A stretch of DNA of 39,920 bases from Taibaiella sp. Lineage in GTDB: Bacteria > Bacteroidota > Bacteroidia > Chitinophagales > Chitinophagaceae. The position numbers and the translations under genes were made by a program. Positions within the stretch are counted from its first letter, which is position 1; each line of letters starts with the position of its first letter. A model generated the notes under the pieces. It did not search any database. It had not been told where the DNA came from and was given only the letters and a program-made list of their open reading frames with translations. Location: assembly GCA_021740995.1 (NCBI GenBank), contig JAIOYR010000031.1, forward strand, positions 1-39,920, given 5' to 3'. Below, piece by piece: positions 17,737 to 26,400 of this stretch.

Positions 17737-18000
17737 TATTATTGTAAGCGGCCATTTCACCTTTACCTTAAAATCACTGTTTTCAGGGCACTTGCCACCC
17801 AATAAACATGTTATCTGAGCGAACGCAAATTAGCCTCAATACAAATGGTAGCAATAAGAACAAGTGACCTCCTTTTTCTTTCAAGGCTATCTCAAACAGG
17901 TTTCAATTGAAAGAAAGCTAAAAGCAGTAACATCTTCGCCATGATAACAGAACATACACCTCCGCGTCTTTGCGGTAAAATCTCTGCCGCACTTGTTAAA

Positions 18001-18026
18001 CAGTTGTCACTCACAGTTGTCACTCA
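18001..18026. repeat. 13-bp tandem duplication at the stop codon of the M1 peptidase gene
   Basis: The 13-mer cagttgtcactca occurs twice in direct succession (18001-18013 and 18014-18026). The second copy carries the end of the aminopeptidase gene (TGA complement at 18020-18022), so the first copy is a spare stop region. Confidence 0.7.
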
Positions 18027-20644
18027 AAATTATCCTTCAGCAGCTTTTCGAATTTCTTTTTCAGTGCAGCATCCTGCTCGGCAGCTACTACCCTTTCCAA
18101 GGCTTTTTTGAGTATAGCTAACCTTGCTCGTGCCTTTGCCGCACCGGCATTATTTATATCTTCATCCCCTGTTGCTGCATTCAGCTTATTCTTCTGCTCT
18201 GTTACCGCCTGAAACATATATATTCCCACTGCCGACCTGTAAGATTTCATGGTCTCATAAATAACCATATCTGCATATACATCAACAATCACCGCAAAAG
18301 AGGAATCAGCAACTACATTTTTCAGATAGGTATTAAGCTTGGTGGCATAGTTAAATTTCTGCATACCAGATAAAAGTGGTGCTTTTTCTTTATAGAGCAC
18401 CGCGTCTTCATCTGCCGCTTTCGCAGCTATGCAGGCCCACACCGCACCATCCAATGCCCCCCTCGGGCTTGTTGCTACCATCTTCTTTGCTATCAGGTAG
18501 GCTGTATCTTTGTCCAGTACCGCCAGTGCTTCCAGTGCATTTCCGGCTACTGCATACGAGCTATCCCATACCGCCGGCAGCATAGCATCTTTTGCCATCC
18601 CTGTTTTCCATTCACCCAGCACTTCAAATGCCGCTGCACGTACTTTATTGTTATTATCTGTTTTTGCAGCCTGTAGTATAGTTGCCGTCCAACGTTTGCG
18701 GTATCTGTCGCTTTTAGCACTACTCACCTGCTCTATAGCATTCTGTTTTACAGATGCTATAGTATCTGTAAGTGCCCTGTCTAATATCAACTGCATAATA
18801 GAATCAGACATTTTTCTGCCGGCAGCTTGTATCGCCTGTATCTTGCTCACATAGTCAGTGCTGTTTTGCCACTGCACCCACCATTCATCGGGTGTTTTGT
18901 TCTCTTTTATTTCACCGGGTAGCACATGCGCACAATCAGGTATCAGCACCGGCCTTTGCCCTTTTCGGTAAGGATAGGTAAATATTTGAGAGCGTTTGCT
19001 AATATCCCAATCCGTTATTGTTTTATCATTGCCATATATCACTGCAGTTTTCAATGGCAGCCGGTATGCAAAAGCAGAATCTACTTGTGTTTGAGTTACA
19101 CGAGCCGTAAGCCGCTGCAGCGAATCGTTGTACACATATTCCACCTTTAATACCGGATGCCCTGCATGAAAGTACCATTGATTGAAGAACCAATTCCAGT
19201 CTTGCCCTGTGGCTTCTTCTACCGCCATGCGCCAGTGGTGTGCCTCTGTGCCACGCAGTGCATTTTGGGTAAGGTATAGCTTCATAGCCATTTCAAACGC
19301 TGCATCACCAATCAGGTAGTTGAGATAATGCAATATGGCCCCACCCTTATTGTAAGATATAGCATCAAACATATCTTCACGGTCGTCGTAGTAAAACCGC
19401 ACCAGTTGCGGATCGCTGCCACGGGTAGCATTTAAATACCGCTGCAGGTCGTACCATGCCAGTTCATCGGCACTGGCATTGCCATACTTCCACCTGCGCC
19501 ATAGCTGCTCACCATAGTTGGCAAATGACTCACTTACTGTAAGATTGCTCCACGACTCACAACCAACATAATCGCCAAACCACTGATGAAACAACTCATG
19601 CGATACTATGTCTTCATGACCCCTGTCTTTTATCTCTCTGCTATTCTGGTTCATAAACTCACCGAATAGCGACGCACTGGTGTTTTCCATTGCCCCGGAA
19701 ACATAGTCGCGCACCACTACCTGACTATATTTATTCCATGGATAGGGCACTCCTGTTTTCACAGAGAAGAACTCCAGCATCTCTGTAGTGTTGCCGAACA
19801 TCTGCCTTGCATAACGCGTATACTCCTGCTCCGTATAATAATTGACTTCCTTATTGCGCCATTTATCCTTCACTATAGTATACTTGCCTATAGCCAGCAT
19901 CACCGCATAGGCTTGTATGGGCTTATCCATCTTCCAGATGTCTGTGCGCATACCATTCTTCTGTTTTACCTGCTTTACCAATGCGCCATTACTCAGCGTA
20001 GTCAGGCTGTCGGGTATGGTCAGTTCTACTTGCGTGGTGAATCGTGTATTGGGTTTATCAATCGTTATCATCCACCGCGAGTTCGATTCCGTTTCACCCT
20101 GCGTCCATATATGCGCCGGTTTGTTAGGCACACGGTTGTCAGTATTTATAAAGTAAAGCCCCCTGTCCTCTGCGATAGCGCTACTCCCTCCACTTGCGGC
20201 CGCATAGGGCATTGCCAGATACTTTAGGTGTATTTCTATGGTATCATTAGACTCGTACACCTTTCCAAATCTTATTTTTAGCTCATCATCCTTGTAGGTA
20301 TAATTTAGTGGCACGCTACTCTTCCTCCCCACCAGCAGCACACTGTCTATCCGCATCCCCTTGGCATCCAGCGCCAGGGTGTCAGTGGCATAGCAATACG
20401 GATGCAACTTTATCCATTCCTTAGCTGTAGCTGTTTTGCCTATTGGGTCAAACGACAATGCTATGCGCGTATGCAGTATTTCCCATACACGGGTGGCCGC
20501 CGCCCTATAGCGCGCCGGCCCCGCCTGTGCAGATACTGATAATGTATCCAGCGTAATGTACTCCACCGTGTCCTCAGCATTGGACTGCGCCTCCATCACT
20601 ATAGGCATACAAAGAATAAAGAAAAACAAAAAATATAATCTCAT
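18020..20644 (-). CDS. Secreted M1-family metallo-aminopeptidase
   Basis: The 874-residue protein has a signal peptide (about 1-19), an N-terminal beta-saddle domain (about 60-240), and a thermolysin-like catalytic domain with GAMENTSASLFGE (substrate N-terminus recognition) and the zinc site HELFH (H349, E350, H353) plus E372 in NLTVSESFANYGE. The C-terminal third (about 600-874) is helical with HEAT-like pairs. M1 enzymes remove N-terminal residues from peptides; here the enzyme is exported, probably to the periplasm, as no T9SS domain is present. It probably feeds peptide nutrition. The ATG at 20644 is preceded by a perfect -7 box. The gene is monocistronic and divergent from the MORN/TonB gene. 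Confidence 0.93.
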   Translation of the reverse strand: MRLYFLFFFILCMPIVMEAQSNAEDTVEYITLDTLSVSAQAGPARYRAAATRVWEILHTRIALSFDPIGKTATAKEWIKLHPYCYATDTLALDAKGMRIDSVLLVGRKSSVPLNYTYKDDELKIRFGKVYESNDTIEIHLKYLAMPYAAASGGSSAIAEDRGLYFINTDNRVPNKPAHIWTQGETESNSRWMITIDKPNTRFTTQVELTIPDSLTTLSNGALVKQVKQKNGMRTDIWKMDKPIQAYAVMLAIGKYTIVKDKWRNKEVNYYTEQEYTRYARQMFGNTTEMLEFFSVKTGVPYPWNKYSQVVVRDYVSGAMENTSASLFGEFMNQNSREIKDRGHEDIVSHELFHQWFGDYVGCESWSNLTVSESFANYGEQLWRRWKYGNASADELAWYDLQRYLNATRGSDPQLVRFYYDDREDMFDAISYNKGGAILHYLNYLIGDAAFEMAMKLYLTQNALRGTEAHHWRMAVEEATGQDWNWFFNQWYFHAGHPVLKVEYVYNDSLQRLTARVTQTQVDSAFAYRLPLKTAVIYGNDKTITDWDISKRSQIFTYPYRKGQRPVLIPDCAHVLPGEIKENKTPDEWWVQWQNSTDYVSKIQAIQAAGRKMSDSIMQLILDRALTDTIASVKQNAIEQVSSAKSDRYRKRWTATILQAAKTDNNNKVRAAAFEVLGEWKTGMAKDAMLPAVWDSSYAVAGNALEALAVLDKDTAYLIAKKMVATSPRGALDGAVWACIAAKAADEDAVLYKEKAPLLSGMQKFNYATKLNTYLKNVVADSSFAVIVDVYADMVIYETMKSYRSAVGIYMFQAVTEQKNKLNAATGDEDINNAGAAKARARLAILKKALERVVAAEQDAALKKKFEKLLKDNFE

Positions 20645-20669
20645 ATTCAGGATTTCACAAAAACAGCGG

Positions 20670-20677
20670 CAAATGTA
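20670..20677 (-). promoter_or_regulatory. M1 aminopeptidase -7 box
   Basis: On the minus strand TACATTTG is an exact TAnnTTTG, 25 nt upstream of the ATG at 20644. Confidence 0.55.
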
Positions 20678-20862
20678 ACTTAATAGAGGGAATCAGATTC
20701 TTATATAGAGTTACCATAGAAGTTAACAAAAGGGGGATTTTAATCCAGGCTAAAGAAAATAGCTCAATAGATCTCCTGTAAAGTCACGTTGTATTACCGA
20801 TCTAAGAATACTACTTTCACATTTACAAATCAAAACACAGTCGCACAAACAAAAATTACCTA

Positions 20863-22110
20863 ATGAAACACAAATTACTTATCGCTACTTTTCTGCTCGT
20901 ATCTCAGGTCCATGCACAGAAAAAAGTCACTTACTTCCCCAATGGCAACAAATCGTTTGAGGGAGAATATAAGCTCGCTTACAACACTACAGAAACCAGA
21001 GATTATTACACCTTCGATACGGCAACTGACAAACGTAGAACCAACAGCATCTTTATGTCTTTCCGCATAATGGAGAGAGAAACCACTCCGCAAAAAATAT
21101 ACAACGGTAAGTGTACCTTCTATTACGACAATGGCAAAACTTCCTACACCGGTACTTATGCAGATGGTGTAAAGAATGGTCTGTTTACCTATTGGTATTT
21201 CGATGGTGCCAAAGAAGCGGAATACAACTATGTAAATGGCATGGCCGATGGCAATTGGAAGGCATGGCACAAAAACGGAAAAACAAGACTGGAACAGCAA
21301 TATACCGCCCTCTCTGAAGCAGAGATGGATACGCTTTTCAAAAAGAAGCTTGCCGGCATACAACCCATGAGGATGATTCCGGGCGGACAAAACCGCACCA
21401 ACCTTCGCACATTTGCTATTGACTCGCTCAGCAGGCAGCCCGATAACTCTTTCAGAAAGTTCATGGAAATGGAAAGTTCCTTTTTTAAAAATACTATCTG
21501 GAATGGCGACTTCATCTCTTTTTACGACAATGACAACAAGTGTACAGAAATGTACTACAAAAACAATACACGCACAGGCACCTGGTACTACTGGGATGAG
21601 ACCGGAAAAGTAAATGTATCCATTACATTCACCGATGGCAAAATATCGAACATCGTGAACAACCTGCCGGCCGAAGCGGGCCGTGACCCCGCGAAACTGG
21701 GAGGACACCAACAACCAATTCCCGGAATGTCACCAGCTCAACAGCAGCACCTCGATTCACTCAGGGCCGGACTGACACCTCACCCCACTAGTCCTAATCC
21801 GAACAAACCGGATCAGCAACCTAAGGTTTCTGTAGACATAAACAAATTCACAAAAGAAAATCTCGTGATTCCCGAAGCTGCCAAACAGAACAAAATTTTC
21901 GGCACAGTGTTGCTCAAATTCAACGTGAACGAAGACGGAAGCACCGGCGATTTTGAAGTATTGAGAGGATTAGGCAATGGCTGTGATGAAGAGGCTATAA
22001 GAATGATAAAAAGTATGCCACCCTGGCAGCCCGGAAAAAAAGATGGTAAGGCCGTAAAATCACCCTATACCTTACCGGTTAACTTCCGCCCGGACCCCGC
22101 AAAAAAATAA
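20863..22110 (+). CDS. Periplasmic MORN-repeat protein with C-terminal TonB domain
   Basis: The 415-residue protein has a signal peptide (about 1-18). Several MORN/YwqK-type repeats follow, such as FYYDNGKTSYTGTY, GLFTYWYFDGAKEAEY, GNWKAWHKNGKTRLEQQY and GTWYYWDETGKVNVSI. After a Pro-rich linker (about 270-320) comes a TonB C-terminal domain (IFGTVLLKFNVNEDGSTGDFEV, EEAIRMIKSMPPWQPGKKDG, LPVNFRPD). TonB domains normally couple inner-membrane energy to outer-membrane receptors, but this protein has no ExbD-contacting membrane helix other than the signal sequence, so it is better read as a periplasmic adaptor of unknown partner. No exbBD or receptor genes are near. A terminator follows the stop. 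Confidence 0.85.
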   Translation: MKHKLLIATFLLVSQVHAQKKVTYFPNGNKSFEGEYKLAYNTTETRDYYTFDTATDKRRTNSIFMSFRIMERETTPQKIYNGKCTFYYDNGKTSYTGTYADGVKNGLFTYWYFDGAKEAEYNYVNGMADGNWKAWHKNGKTRLEQQYTALSEAEMDTLFKKKLAGIQPMRMIPGGQNRTNLRTFAIDSLSRQPDNSFRKFMEMESSFFKNTIWNGDFISFYDNDNKCTEMYYKNNTRTGTWYYWDETGKVNVSITFTDGKISNIVNNLPAEAGRDPAKLGGHQQPIPGMSPAQQQHLDSLRAGLTPHPTSPNPNKPDQQPKVSVDINKFTKENLVIPEAAKQNKIFGTVLLKFNVNEDGSTGDFEVLRGLGNGCDEEAIRMIKSMPPWQPGKKDGKAVKSPYTLPVNFRPDPAKK

Positions 22111-22131
22111 CCAGGAGCATTAATAGAGCAA

Positions 22132-22171
22132 AAAAAGGACAACGATCGCAAACGCGATTGTTGTCCTTTTT
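22132..22171. terminator. Bidirectional terminator
   Basis: An 18-bp stem with one G-T pair (22132-22149 with 22154-22171) and the 4-nt loop aaac has A5 and T5 ends. It separates the convergent MORN/TonB and GtrA genes. Confidence 0.85.
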
Positions 22172-22190
22172 CTATTCACTTACTTACTGC

Positions 22191-22688
22191 TCACTCCTCC
22201 TCTACACTCTTGAACGTGAAGAAGCGCTGAGAAAGGTAGCTAAGCACCGCCGTTATCAGCATAATAAAGATGTAGGAAATATCGGCCCTTACCATGGGGA
22301 GTATAATGGCGAACATCTTTATCAGTACATAGGTGAGCAATATAAAGGTAGCCGTAGCAAGCACATATCTAAAAAACTGCTTACGCCCACGCAGGTTAGA
22401 CTCCGGAAAAACAATATATCGCGACAATATGAAACCTATAGGAAAACTGATACAAAACGATATAATCTGGGCACCTACCGGCGCTGTTATAGCTATATCA
22501 TCATAAATATGCACATTCTGCTGTCCCAATACTATATTGAACGACAACGAATATATAACCCAGTTCAGCACCGTATTAGAACCGCCACAGGCCAGATAAC
22601 GGAAGGTTTGCGTAGGTATTACCTTGGCAAATGGTTTGTGAAACCAATCAATTAAACCTACTATTATATGTCGGGCTTTAGATAACAA
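22191..22688 (-). CDS. GtrA-family membrane protein
   Basis: The protein (165 residues from the preferred start) has four membrane helices of the GtrA type: FRYLACGGSNTVLNWVIY, then IISFCISFPIGFILSRYIVF, YVLATATFILLTYVLI and YIFIMLITAVLSYLSQRFFTF. GtrA proteins act in export or flipping of lipid-linked sugars for cell-surface glycans; the exact substrate here is unknown. The frame is open up to an ATG at 22784, but a perfect promoter (22706-22738) lies within that stretch. The TTG at 22688 is therefore the better start, leaving about 27 residues before the domain. No glycosyltransferase gene is adjacent. The longer start would add a hydrophobic segment. Confidence 0.78.
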   Translation of the reverse strand: MLSKARHIIVGLIDWFHKPFAKVIPTQTFRYLACGGSNTVLNWVIYSLSFNIVLGQQNVHIYDDIAITAPVGAQIISFCISFPIGFILSRYIVFPESNLRGRKQFFRYVLATATFILLTYVLIKMFAIILPMVRADISYIFIMLITAVLSYLSQRFFTFKSVEEE

Positions 22689-22705
22689 TTGGGTGAAAAT
22701 TGCGG

Positions 22706-22738
22706 CAAATATAACACATTTTGAATGTAGCCCCCAAA
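22706..22738 (-). promoter_or_regulatory. GtrA gene promoter
   Basis: On the minus strand TTTG (22735-22738), a 21-bp spacer and TATATTTG (22706-22713) match the consensus. The TTG start at 22688 lies 17 nt below the -7 box. Confidence 0.65.
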
Positions 22739-22832
22739 TGCTTATTCCAAACAAAATTGCGAAAGAAATGCATACATATACCATCTAAATACTTTAGCAT
22801 GAATTACTGCTGCAACTTAACGGGCATAACTG

Positions 22833-22840
22833 TATCTTTG
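22833..22840 (+). promoter_or_regulatory. accD -7 box
   Basis: TATCTTTG matches TAnnTTTG exactly, 26 nt before the ATG at 22866. The -33 element is not obvious. Confidence 0.5.
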
Positions 22841-22865
22841 CCGCCTGATTCATAATTTTCAAACT

Positions 22866-23717
22866 ATGTCATCAACCTGGTTTCGTCGTAATAAAAAAGG
22901 CATACTTACTTCTACAAGAGAGAAAAAAGAAACGCCTGACGGCCTCTGGCACAAGTGCCCGGAATGTAAAAGCACTACCACAGTCAAAGAACTGCACGAC
23001 AACTATCATGTTTGCCTGAAATGCAATTACCATAACCGCATCAACTCGGCAGAATATTTTGAAATACTGTTCGACAATAACCATTACGAACTGTTATTCG
23101 AAAATATTGTACCCAAAGACTTTCTCGGATTTGTAGACGTGAAGGCTTACGACGCCCGTATTACTGAAGCACAACAGTCTACCGGTCTCAAAGATGCTAT
23201 GACCGTGGGTGTGGGCAAAATGAACGGCACCGGGTATGTAGTAGCATGTATGAACTTCTCATTTATAGGAGGCTCCATGGGCTCAGTGGTGGGCGAAAAA
23301 ATAAGCCGCGCTATTGACTATTGTATTGCCCACAAATTGCCCCTGCTGGTCATCTCCAAATCTGGTGGTGCCCGCATGATGGAGAGTGCATTCTCGCTCA
23401 TGCAAATGGCAAAAACATCGGCAAAACTGACACAATTGGCAAAAGCAAAATTACCCTACATTTCGCTCATGACCGACCCTACCACCGGTGGCGTCACCGC
23501 GTCTTATGCCATGCTGGGCGACATTAATATTGCTGAGCCCAACGCACTTATTTGTTTTGCCGGACCACGCGTCATCAAAGAAACAATCAAAAAAGACCTG
23601 CCTGCAGGCTTCCAGCGTTCCGAGTTTCTTCTAGAGCATGGCTTTCTTGATTTTATCGCTGAGCGTAAAACACTTAAAAACAAACTTAGTTTAGCTGCTG
23701 AGTGGTTTATGAAATGA
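22866..23717 (+). CDS. accD: Acetyl-CoA carboxylase carboxyltransferase subunit beta
   Basis: The 283-residue protein is the beta subunit of the carboxyltransferase that moves CO2 from biotin carrier protein to acetyl-CoA, giving malonyl-CoA for fatty-acid synthesis. An N-terminal four-cysteine zinc ribbon (C31, C34, C50, C53) is followed by the crotonase-like domain with [29 protein letters not shown] and [20 protein letters not shown]. It needs AccA, which is not in the window. The ATG at 22866 gives the normal N-terminus. It is followed by smpB 31 bp away on the same strand, so read-through is possible. Confidence 0.97.
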   Translation: MSSTWFRRNKKGILTSTREKKETPDGLWHKCPECKSTTTVKELHDNYHVCLKCNYHNRINSAEYFEILFDNNHYELLFENIVPKDFLGFVDVKAYDARITEAQQSTGLKDAMTVGVGKMNGTGYVVACMNFSFIGGSMGSVVGEKISRAIDYCIAHKLPLLVISKSGGARMMESAFSLMQMAKTSAKLTQLAKAKLPYISLMTDPTTGGVTASYAMLGDINIAEPNALICFAGPRVIKETIKKDLPAGFQRSEFLLEHGFLDFIAERKTLKNKLSLAAEWFMK

Positions 23718-23748
23718 CAACTCGTATTCAGTATTAACTCCTTACACC

Positions 23749-24195
23749 TTGCCTGAAAATATTTTTATAAAAAACCGTCCCGCTACCTTTGAATATGCCA
23801 TCGAAGACCGGCTGAAGGCAGGGATTGTACTTACTGGCTCCGAAATAAAATCAGTTCGTAATGGAAGGGTAAGTTTCAATGACAGCTATTGTCTTTTTGT
23901 AAACGGTGAGTTGTGGCTCAAAAGTCTGCATATTGCAGAATACGCTAATGCCGGCTATGCCAGCCATGCACCAGTACACGACCGAAAGTTGTTGCTCACA
24001 AAAAAGGAACTTGCAAAATGGCTCAATAAAGTAAAAGAAAAAGGTTTTTCAATCGTACCATTAAATATTTTCATCAACGAAAATGGCTACGCCAAAGTGG
24101 AAATAGGGCTTGGAAAAGGAAAAAAACTACACGATAAACGGGAAAGTATTAAATCAAAAGATGTAGAACGTGAAATGAAACGATATCTGAAATAA
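23749..24195 (+). CDS. smpB: SsrA-binding protein SmpB
   Basis: The 148-residue protein binds tmRNA and brings it to stalled ribosomes in trans-translation. The family landmarks are clear: FEYAIEDRLKAGIVLTGSEIKSVRNGRVSFNDSY, EYANAGYASHAPVHDRKLLL, and the C-terminal GKGKKLHDKRESIKSKDVEREMKRYLK that acts as the basic decoding-centre tail. The start is TTG at 23749 (MPENIFIKNRPATFEY), the usual family N-terminus; no ATG is available. No tmRNA gene was recognised in the window. Confidence 0.96.
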   Translation: MPENIFIKNRPATFEYAIEDRLKAGIVLTGSEIKSVRNGRVSFNDSYCLFVNGELWLKSLHIAEYANAGYASHAPVHDRKLLLTKKELAKWLNKVKEKGFSIVPLNIFINENGYAKVEIGLGKGKKLHDKRESIKSKDVEREMKRYLK

Positions 24196-24221
24196 GGACA
24201 ATGTGGTCAAAATCGGCTGGT

Positions 24222-24256
24222 AAAATCCAAAGTCCAAAGTTGAAAATAAGAGGTAG
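24222..24256. repeat. Short heptamer array
   Basis: Heptads in phase (aaaatcc, aaagtcc, aaagttg, aaaataa, gaggtag) occupy the gap between smpB and the convergent saccharopine dehydrogenase family gene. They resemble the arrays near atpC and rimO. Confidence 0.55.
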
Positions 24257-24356
24257 AAATTAGCTTCGCAAAAACCAGAGACAGAGAATAGCCATTTATA
24301 TCTTTCATCGAGAATCCCATTAATTCCCCAATTCCTAACTCCCAATTCCCGAAAAA

Positions 24357-25685
24357 CTAAACAACTTCATCCCTAAAGGCAATACCCTTATACTCCAGCT
24401 CTCTTAATAAAGGCCGGTACACTGTTTGCATTACGGGCAACAGCACGCCAACCGGTGGCTTCAGTTTCTTACTCAGCACCAACTCCGCCAATATTGCTAT
24501 AGGCATACCCACAGTTTTTGCCATTGCAGTATGCTCACCTCCTTCACCGGTGAGCACCATAGAGCTGCTCAGAGTTATCATTCTGCCCTTATGTTCGTAT
24601 TCTATCTCATGCAGCATTACTACCATATCTTTGTCTTCAGGCATCATCTGCCACTTGTTTTGTAACAAGCTCAGCAAAATATCTGCAGATGACATTGTAT
24701 CTCCTGGCAATAACACATCTCCGAAAATACCTATCGATTCCAGCAAATTCATTACTGTATCATCCACAGCTATTCCAAGTATAGTAGCTACATGCTTCCT
24801 GATATCGGTTTTAGGCTTACAGGCTGTTTTTGCTTTAAGCCACGATACGTAGGTTAGTTTGGCTGTATCGATAGCATCATCATCAGTAGTAAGACCCAGT
24901 TTTACTATTGCATCCCATCCTTTACAAAAGGCCGGATAACGCAATGTAGCTCTGAGAAATGTTTTTATATCCGAAACATTGTATATCTCAGGATACTTCA
25001 TAGAATCCCGGTTGGGATAATAGGCCAATGCATTCAGGCCAGGAATCTTAATTTTCTTGTTGTTCTCAAATATCTTATTGTATGGCAGGTCAACCTGTTT
25101 GCCATTTAGCAAATAACTAGCGCCAGCAGCCCCTGCAGTTATTACGTTGCGTGGGTTCCAACTAAATTTGTAATGCCATGGGTTAGTATCGCTTACCGGC
25201 GCTACCAGCCCACCACAATATGATTTGAATGAAGTAATTCGACCGGCTACTTTATGTATGCTATGAATTATTTTACTGGCGGTCATATGATCTATACCCG
25301 GATCCAGACCCATCTCACACATGAACATCAGACCAGCTTCTTTCACTGCGCTATCCATAGCGCGCATCTCATCAGATATATAGGAAGAGGTTATTAGATT
25401 TTTTTTATACTTTAGGCAATCTTTCGCCAGTAATATATGCAAATGTGGCGGCATTAGCGATAGTACAATATCCGACCTTTGTACCAGAGACTCACGTTCT
25501 ACATTTTTAGTAATGTCTATTACAGCCGCCTCAGCACGCGAATGACCTTTTATTTTTGGGGTTATAGCTTCCTTGTCTCCATCGGCCACTATAATCTTCC
25601 ATTTGTTCTTCGAAGCGTTTTCCAGCAGGTATTCAATAAGATATATCGAAGACTTTCCGGCACCAGCTACCAGTATAGTTTGCAT
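24357..25685 (-). CDS. Saccharopine dehydrogenase family protein
   Basis: The protein (442 residues from the ATG at 25685) has an N-terminal Rossmann fold starting ILVAGAGKSSIYLIEYLL, then DIVLSLMPPHLHILLAKDCL, and the saccharopine dehydrogenase C-terminal domain with MGLDPGIDHMTASKII, SYCGGLVAP and GEGGEHTAMAKTVGMP near the end. The last motif is typical of saccharopine reductase/dehydrogenase. The likely role is lysine catabolism through saccharopine, or a related amino-acid step; substrate is not proven. The frame is open to an upstream ATG at 25718, but a perfect -7 box overlaps it, so the ATG at 25685 is preferred. No second lysine-catabolism gene is in the window. Confidence 0.85.
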   Translation of the reverse strand: MQTILVAGAGKSSIYLIEYLLENASKNKWKIIVADGDKEAITPKIKGHSRAEAAVIDITKNVERESLVQRSDIVLSLMPPHLHILLAKDCLKYKKNLITSSYISDEMRAMDSAVKEAGLMFMCEMGLDPGIDHMTASKIIHSIHKVAGRITSFKSYCGGLVAPVSDTNPWHYKFSWNPRNVITAGAAGASYLLNGKQVDLPYNKIFENNKKIKIPGLNALAYYPNRDSMKYPEIYNVSDIKTFLRATLRYPAFCKGWDAIVKLGLTTDDDAIDTAKLTYVSWLKAKTACKPKTDIRKHVATILGIAVDDTVMNLLESIGIFGDVLLPGDTMSSADILLSLLQNKWQMMPEDKDMVVMLHEIEYEHKGRMITLSSSMVLTGEGGEHTAMAKTVGMPIAILAELVLSKKLKPPVGVLLPVMQTVYRPLLRELEYKGIAFRDEVV

Positions 25686-25715
25686 AGTCACAAATAAATA
25701 TTGGTTAATTTTCTG

Positions 25716-25723
25716 CAAAAGTA
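25716..25723 (-). promoter_or_regulatory. -7 box of the saccharopine dehydrogenase family gene
   Basis: On the minus strand TACTTTTG matches TAnnTTTG exactly. It lies 30 nt above the preferred ATG and overlaps the alternative one at 25718, which argues against the longer start. Confidence 0.55.
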
Positions 25724-25880
25724 ATGGTAAATATTTAGCTATTTTAGGAGTTTCTAATAACTATATTTTTTTTACATACCTAAAACGCAAAATAACAGGG
25801 ACATTTGTATTAAGGATACACTTTTTTTATGAAATTTAATTAACAAGCAAGCAACAAACAGTAAAGCTAATTTTCAATTA

Positions 25881-26318
25881 TTATATTTTTTTTATATGCA
25901 ATACATGCTCATCACTTTTCTTAGCCCTATGAGCCCGTATATTCACAAAGTGAGTTAATACCAGACCTCCTGAAGCTATGTATGCAATCCAGTGCAATTG
26001 CGATTCAAAAACAACAGCCACTACCAGGCATAGCCAAAAAAACCATAACGATGCTTTTACACCCTTTCTTTCAGTATGAGAAGCTGCATGATAAACTGCT
26101 ATTAACCCCACTACAAGAAATACAAAATCTAAAGTCTCCCACCATTCAGGCAACCCACTACCCCACCCAACGGTACCCGAGGTAGCACTAACACCATCTG
26201 CCCAACTGTACTTGAGCAGAAAAATAGCAGGTATTACCAAACAATGCACTGCGCATATTACTGCACTGGTGATGCCTAGTTTATCGGCTATAGGTGTATA
26301 TTTTGCTGAATCTGACAA
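25881..26318 (-). CDS. MerC-domain membrane protein
   Basis: The 145-residue protein has four membrane segments and the MerC hallmark: a first helix with a metal-binding Cys-Ala-Val-His-Cys pattern (GITSAVICAVHCLVIPAIFLL). MerC proteins were first known as mercury-uptake proteins, but chromosomal Bacteroidota members stand apart from mer operons. Here no merA or merR is present and the divergent neighbour is a Fur-family metal regulator, so transport or binding of an essential divalent metal (zinc is the simplest guess) is inferred. The preferred start is TTG at 26318, 22 nt below a perfect -7 box. The frame stays open about 150 codons further upstream, but only as an antisense shadow of the regulator gene. 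The C-terminus is His/Lys-rich. Confidence 0.8.
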   Translation of the reverse strand: MSDSAKYTPIADKLGITSAVICAVHCLVIPAIFLLKYSWADGVSATSGTVGWGSGLPEWWETLDFVFLVVGLIAVYHAASHTERKGVKASLWFFWLCLVVAVVFESQLHWIAYIASGGLVLTHFVNIRAHRAKKSDEHVLHIKKI

Positions 26319-26328
26319 GTGTATAAAC

Positions 26329-26341
26329 GCAACTGTGTTGC
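26329..26341. promoter_or_regulatory. Fur-family type operator, site A
   Basis: The palindrome gcaac-tgt-gttgc has perfect 5-bp arms. It covers the predicted transcription start and touches the -7 box of the MerC gene, so binding would block that promoter. Confidence 0.6.
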
Positions 26342-26368
26342 AAATGTACGTAAAAATCGCAAATGCAA
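26341..26368 (-). promoter_or_regulatory. MerC gene promoter
   Basis: On the minus strand TTG (26366-26368), a 17-bp spacer and TACATTTG (26341-26348) form a promoter. The -33 part lies inside operator site B and the -7 part abuts site A. Confidence 0.55.
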
Positions 26369-26377
26369 CATTGTTGC
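26365..26377. promoter_or_regulatory. Fur-family type operator, site B
   Basis: The palindrome gcaac-att-gttgc extends to 9-bp arms with one mismatch pair (aaatgcaac/gttgcgttt). Its centre is 36 bp from that of site A. It lies just upstream of the regulator's -7 box and over the MerC -33 element. Confidence 0.62.
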
Positions 26378-26387
26378 GTTTATTTTT

Positions 26388-26395
26388 TATCTTTG
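26388..26395 (+). promoter_or_regulatory. -7 box of the Fur-family regulator gene
   Basis: TATCTTTG matches TAnnTTTG exactly and ends 5 nt before the GTG start at 26401, implying a leaderless mRNA. No good -33 element is seen, which fits a promoter read weakly or controlled by site B. Confidence 0.5.
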
Positions 26396-26400
26396 CTGCA

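Noticed and set aside
17737-18019. Possible small gene between the SnoaL-like and M1 peptidase genes
   Set aside because: No frame with coding character, promoter or strong hairpin was found, apart from the 13-bp duplication at the right end.
22158-22655. 165-codon plus-strand frame opposite GtrA
   Set aside because: Tyr/Arg-rich shadow product; the GtrA helices on the minus strand are clear.
26212-26400. Upstream extension of the Fur-family frame
   Set aside because: It runs through the MerC gene and both promoters and adds residues not found in the family; GTG 26401 gives the normal length.
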